DNA of 64,000 bases from assembly GCA_963797085.1 (NCBI GenBank), contig CAWCOA010000004.1:372001-436000 (forward strand), given 5' to 3'. Below are positions 60,910 to 64,000 of the stretch, piece by piece. The translations under genes and the position numbers were made by a program. The DNA comes from JASJBU01 sp963797085 (lineage in GTDB: Bacteria; Pseudomonadota; Gammaproteobacteria; Chromatiales; Chromatiaceae). Every line of letters begins with the position of its first letter. Position 1 is the stretch's first letter. The notes below the pieces were generated by a model that was not told the origin of the DNA, did no database searches, and worked only from the letters and a program-made list of their open reading frames with translations.

Positions 60910-62226
60910 TTACTGCTGATTGGTCAGCAGGGTTCCATCATGGCCTACGATGACGAAGTAAGGCGAATTCACTCCGTCATCCACCCAGGTTATGGCGCCG
61001 AGTTGTACATTATCGTCGACCGCATTGGTCGGTACGCTGTAGCCGCCCACGGTATCAGGGCTGATGGTGAAGGTGCCCGCGGAGCCGACGGCAGCCAGAG
61101 GCGCCAGGATTGGATTTGCCGATGTAACCGGGTATGAATCCCACTGCACGACACCGATAAATGCGATGCCAGGCGTGCCGGGTACATACTCGGTCCAGGT
61201 GATGCCATCCGGACTGCTCAGGATAGTATCGTTGGAACCGACGATACCGAAATAGCTACCGTTCCAGGTTACATCATTGAGGTCATTGTTACCGATCGTC
61301 TGTACGGTCCAATTCAGCTCACTCCAGGGCAGGTTCTTATTATGGATGGTGAAGATCTTGCCGTTGGTGCCGCTCATCACGATGGTGTCGCCACCAACCG
61401 CCACGCCTTCTAGGGTTGTGTTTGACAACTCCGAGGCTACAGTCTGGCTCACCCAGGATGCGCCTATGCCAAGATCACTGCTCATCAGCACTGTGCCACT
61501 CTTGCCTACGATAATATATTCACTGCCGGTCCAGGCCACATCTTCCAGGTCGATGCTATCCACACCGATATCCTGACGAGCCCAGGTGACGCCATCCGAG
61601 CTGCTGATTACTGTGCTGCCGGCGCCAACTGCCATATATTTAAGATTGGCCCAGGTGATGCCGGTCAGCGATTCAGTGATCGAAGGGTCTGTTGCAGAAG
61701 CCCATGGATCAGTGGTTCCATTAGGACTGTTGAGGATTACACCGCTGTCTCCCACTGCGACCAGTGTGTCCACACCGTTCCAGACTAGATCATTGAGATT
61801 GGTATCCGTATCAGTTTCCTGAGGTGTACCAGATACCTCTGCAGAGGGCACGGATGTTTCACTCCCCGCTACCGCGACGACGAGATAGTAATAGGTTTGT
61901 CCTGCATAGACGTCAGGTCCGGAATGGACGATATAGTTATTCCCTGTAAAAGACGGCACAACCTTAGCGCTGCTGGTGGTCACCCCGGGGCTTGTGCTCC
62001 AGTAGACTACATGGCTGGTTGCGGTTTCGTCATAGGTCCAGGAAATCGTGTTGCGCACATCACTCCCGGTATACCGATCACCCGACACGACCTCTACGTT
62101 CTTCGGAGGGACATCCGGATTGAATACCGGCCCATCATCACCACCGCCCCCACCGCAAGCGGTGAGAAGCCCTACAGCAGCTATGGCCGCCAGACTCATG
62201 AAAAAGGAGCGTTTGATTTTCAACAT
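60910..62226 (-). CDS. Lipoprotein with Fn3-like and beta-propeller-like domains
   Basis: This 438-residue protein has a lipoprotein signal with lipobox LLTAC, followed by a run of Gly. The first 130 residues of the mature chain contain an Fn3-like segment (ISWTYDETATSHVVYWSTSP, then YAGQTYYYLVVAVAG). The rest contains about five repeats of the type WxGxxYxxVGxxGTxxxSxDGxTW (for example WTGSEYIIVGKSGTVLMSSD and WNGSYFGIVGSNDTILSSPD). That resembles the YCF48/BNR-type propeller. It is probably surface-exposed. GGAGG precedes ATG 62226. Its gene is immediately upstream of the six-cysteine operon, with a terminator between. Confidence 0.85.
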   Translation of the reverse strand: MLKIKRSFFMSLAAIAAVGLLTACGGGGGDDGPVFNPDVPPKNVEVVSGDRYTGSDVRNTISWTYDETATSHVVYWSTSPGVTTSSAKVVPSFTGNNYIVHSGPDVYAGQTYYYLVVAVAGSETSVPSAEVSGTPQETDTDTNLNDLVWNGVDTLVAVGDSGVILNSPNGTTDPWASATDPSITESLTGITWANLKYMAVGAGSTVISSSDGVTWARQDIGVDSIDLEDVAWTGSEYIIVGKSGTVLMSSDLGIGASWVSQTVASELSNTTLEGVAVGGDTIVMSGTNGKIFTIHNKNLPWSELNWTVQTIGNNDLNDVTWNGSYFGIVGSNDTILSSPDGITWTEYVPGTPGIAFIGVVQWDSYPVTSANPILAPLAAVGSAGTFTISPDTVGGYSVPTNAVDDNVQLGAITWVDDGVNSPYFVIVGHDGTLLTNQQ

Positions 62227-62461
62227 TGCAATTTCCTCCTGCAGTTATTATTTATGGGATTCACTCCCACACCTGATCCATGGCGTATCCGGATGATAAA
62301 ACCAGCTACCCCGAAAACAACCATCTACCTGCTTTATACTCTAGCAATCACTTATTTCCCAGGAATTTCCGGACTGTAAGAGTTTGTATCCCATCTGTTG
62401 CAAAGTATTTCAGAAGCGGTAAAAAGCAGGCAACGAGTCCATCCGAAACCGTTTTTCTAAA

Positions 62462-62498
62462 CCGTCAGCCCGATCCCATGAATCATTCGGGCTAACGG
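62462..62498 (-). terminator. Hairpin downstream of the DMT permease gene
   Basis: AGCCCGA (62467-62473) pairs with TCGGGCT (62487-62493), extended by CCGT/ACGG outside single bulges. It lies 20-57 bases after the permease stop. The minus-side tail is only moderately T-rich. Confidence 0.45.
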
Positions 62499-62518
62499 AT
62501 GATAAAGACTCATGGCGC

Positions 62519-63421
62519 CTAAGACTTTTTGTCCACACCAGCAGTCCGTAGGCGAGACACCCATTGACCGCCCAGTTCGAAGCCCAGCAGCCCCAGCATG
62601 ATCAACAGGGCGCCCAACCAGACCTGGCCATTGATCATTTCCCCGTTCAACCAGTGACCCATCAGCAGCGCGATGACGGGGGTTACCAATGTGATCAGGG
62701 CTACCCTGGTCGCCTCGACATGCCGCAAGACATAGTAATAAAGTGCAAAACCGAGCACTGAACCCACAACGCCGAGATAGAGAATTGATGAACTGACCCT
62801 TGACTCAATTTCCACGGGCCAGGCATCACCTTGCAGAAACCAGGTCAACAGAAATAACGGCACCGACACCAGCAGCCCACCAGTGGTGATTACCAAACCA
62901 TGTAAACCCGACTCCATGCGCTTGACCCAGACCGCACTGGCAGAGTGGCTGATCACTGAGAAAAGCACCCCGAGCATACCGAAAAGAAACTGCTGTCCCT
63001 GGTCGATGCCGAGATTGAAAATCACTGCCAGTCCTGACAGGGCCACCAACATGGCGGCGAAGCGCACCGGAGTCAGACCCTGCTCAGCGAGCCAGACCCT
63101 GGCCATCAAGCCCGTGACTATCGGTGTCAGCCCGAACAACACGGCAATCCAACCGGACGGGATAAACTGAGCTGCCCAATAGACTGAGATCATTGCCACA
63201 TAGATGCCCAGCCCCGCCGCCAGGTAGGTGTATCGAGCCGCAGGGTGCCAGGGCAGCCGCAGGCGCATCAGATGGACCAGCAGCAGGGCCAGCACCACAC
63301 CAATGACCATACGTCCGGTTACCCCGAACAGGTAACCCACACCTTCACCACTCCACTTGATGGCCAGCGGCGTGGTTCCCCAGATCAGCACAACCCCGAG
63401 ATAGGCGGCTGGGACAGACAT
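62519..63421 (-). CDS. EamA/DMT-superfamily permease
   Basis: This 300-residue inner-membrane protein has ten predicted helices arranged as two EamA repeats (about 1-140 and 150-285). Family hallmarks are YLGVVLIWGTTPLAIKWSGE at the N-terminus, PLFLLTWFLQGD and LYLGVVGSVLGFALYYYVLR in repeat 2. Members export amino acids or other metabolites; the substrate cannot be told. A strong ribosome site (GGGGGAAA) precedes ATG 63421. A terminator-like hairpin with a T-rich tail lies in its leader. Confidence 0.88.
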   Translation of the reverse strand: MSVPAAYLGVVLIWGTTPLAIKWSGEGVGYLFGVTGRMVIGVVLALLLVHLMRLRLPWHPAARYTYLAAGLGIYVAMISVYWAAQFIPSGWIAVLFGLTPIVTGLMARVWLAEQGLTPVRFAAMLVALSGLAVIFNLGIDQGQQFLFGMLGVLFSVISHSASAVWVKRMESGLHGLVITTGGLLVSVPLFLLTWFLQGDAWPVEIESRVSSSILYLGVVGSVLGFALYYYVLRHVEATRVALITLVTPVIALLMGHWLNGEMINGQVWLGALLIMLGLLGFELGGQWVSRLRTAGVDKKS

Positions 63422-63809
63422 GACAGTTTCCCCCTTTTTCAGTGAGCTAAAAACAAAAAGGCCGCAGATGTCGCCATCTGCGGCCTTTTGGAAATTCGAG
63501 CTGTTTACAGTTTAAACCCTAATCGATTCTCTCCAGACACACAGACGGCAATCTGACCGCCCATACGGACAGTCGGCGCATGACTTTTAGATACTCTGTG
63601 TGCTGACTAAATTCCATGCCATGAGCTTGCCTTGTCTGTGGCCTGCCGTCAAGTCATGACATGAACAGGTCAACCTATCGATTCGCTTAAGAAAACCAAT
63701 AATCAACCGCTATTAATTCCCAGTAATTTAAAAACATAAAAAAAATTCCTGATCCGCAATATTTTTATGTCGGGCTTATTGGGAATAAGAAACATATCGG
63801 TGTTCTAGC
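63422..63809. other. Divergent region permease / TonB-dependent receptor
   Basis: About 390 bases. Besides the terminator hairpin, it has a 7-bp stem with one mismatch (63553-63572, CTGACCG/CGGACAG) and a possible 11-codon minus-strand peptide at 63587-63622. The AT-rich part (about 63700-63780) probably holds the promoter of the receptor gene. No full gene was seen. Confidence 0.45.
63456..63489 (-). promoter_or_regulatory. Intrinsic-terminator hairpin in the leader of the DMT permease gene
   Basis: A perfect 15-bp stem AAAAGGCCGCAGATG / CATCTGCGGCCTTTT with loop TCGC is followed on the minus strand by TTTTTGTTTTT and, 28 bases later, the permease ATG. A terminator placed between promoter and gene suggests attenuation, a riboswitch or the end of a small RNA. 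Confidence 0.7.
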
Positions 63810-64000
63810 ATGCAAATCCATCCTAAGCAGAGAATCAAGCATCTACTTACGGCGGGCTGTGTAACTTCCAGCATTTTTTGCAGCCCGCTGTTTGCCGGGG
63901 AATCCATTGACGATTATTTAGACCTGCCCCTGGAAGATCTGCTTTCCATGGAAGTCACCTCAGTCTCGAAGAAAAAAGAAAATATCTCTGAAGCTGCAGC
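63810..64000 (+). CDS. TonB-dependent receptor, N-terminal fragment
   Basis: The first 63 residues of a gene that continues beyond base 64000. A signal peptide ends near LFAGES and is followed by DDYLDLPLEDLLSMEVTSVS with KKKENISEAAA. LEDLLSMEVTSVSKK is the typical start of a subclass of TonB-dependent outer-membrane receptors, in which the plug domain follows. Such receptors import siderophores, vitamins or other ligands; the substrate is unknown from this fragment. Confidence 0.85.
   Translation, partial: MQIHPKQRIKHLLTAGCVTSSIFCSPLFAGESIDDYLDLPLEDLLSMEVTSVSKKKENISEAA

Noticed and set aside
1..64000. CRISPR array, insertion sequence, prophage or integron
   Set aside because: No regularly spaced repeats, transposase, integrase or phage genes were seen. 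The hairpin series at 38434 has dissimilar units and is not a CRISPR.

Overview
This 64-kb window is gammaproteobacterial. Three conserved gammaproteobacterial neighbourhoods support that: pilU/pilT divergent from yggS-proC-yggT-yggU, ilvB-ilvH-ilvC followed by argG, and arsC-wrbA-hda. FabA and OxyR keep the E. coli catalytic residue positions. The type IV pilus motors, c-di-GMP enzymes, orphan GspA/GspB pair, multihaem cytochrome and glycogen phosphorylase fit an environmental, metabolically versatile Chromatiales-like bacterium, perhaps a sulfur-oxidiser relative. That placement is inference; no 16S gene or sulfur pathway is present.

Layout. 1-3961: pentose-phosphate genes (gnd, start of zwf), a DUF1820 protein, an ankyrin lipoprotein and an unknown protein. 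3991-11584: pilU, pilT, then yggS-proC-yggT-yggU, a dynamin-like GTPase and a DUF4426 protein. 11774-16399: argG and the ilvBHC operon (branched-chain amino acids). 16755-20798: a large modular lipoprotein built from duplicated Ig-like/Fn3-like units, a DUF4124 protein and a MIF-like tautomerase. 20996-28923: proS, fabA, an aldolase/dehydrogenase fusion, oxyR, cpdA, sfsA and a Pro-rich secreted protein. 29311-32706: a tlpA-thioredoxin-tolC-adaptor-acyP operon. 33006-40738: an unknown PilZ-like protein, YihY, arsC-wrbA-hda, a frameshifted bolA, a glutaredoxin-like protein, an unusual array of hairpins and recQ. 40876-43436: a sodium/alanine symporter, a decaying region with an amino-acid permease remnant, and a cupin. 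43540-55867: signalling and envelope genes (PDC sensor, GGDEF-EAL protein with FIST sensor, glgP, diguanylate cyclase, gspA-gspB).

The most distinctive part is 56127-62226. A nine-haem cytochrome lies beside an operon of three secreted paralogues that share a six-cysteine domain I do not recognise. One paralogue carries an added c-type haem site and an EF-hand-like segment. Next comes a secreted lipoprotein with an Fn3-like and a propeller-like part. All are predicted to leave the cytoplasm, which suggests an uncharacterised envelope or extracellular redox system. The window ends with a DMT-family permease behind an attenuator-like leader and the start of a TonB-dependent receptor.

At least two genes (bolA and the APC permease) are broken as given, and the cytochrome has a displaced 5' end. 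No tRNA, rRNA, CRISPR array, insertion sequence or prophage was seen.
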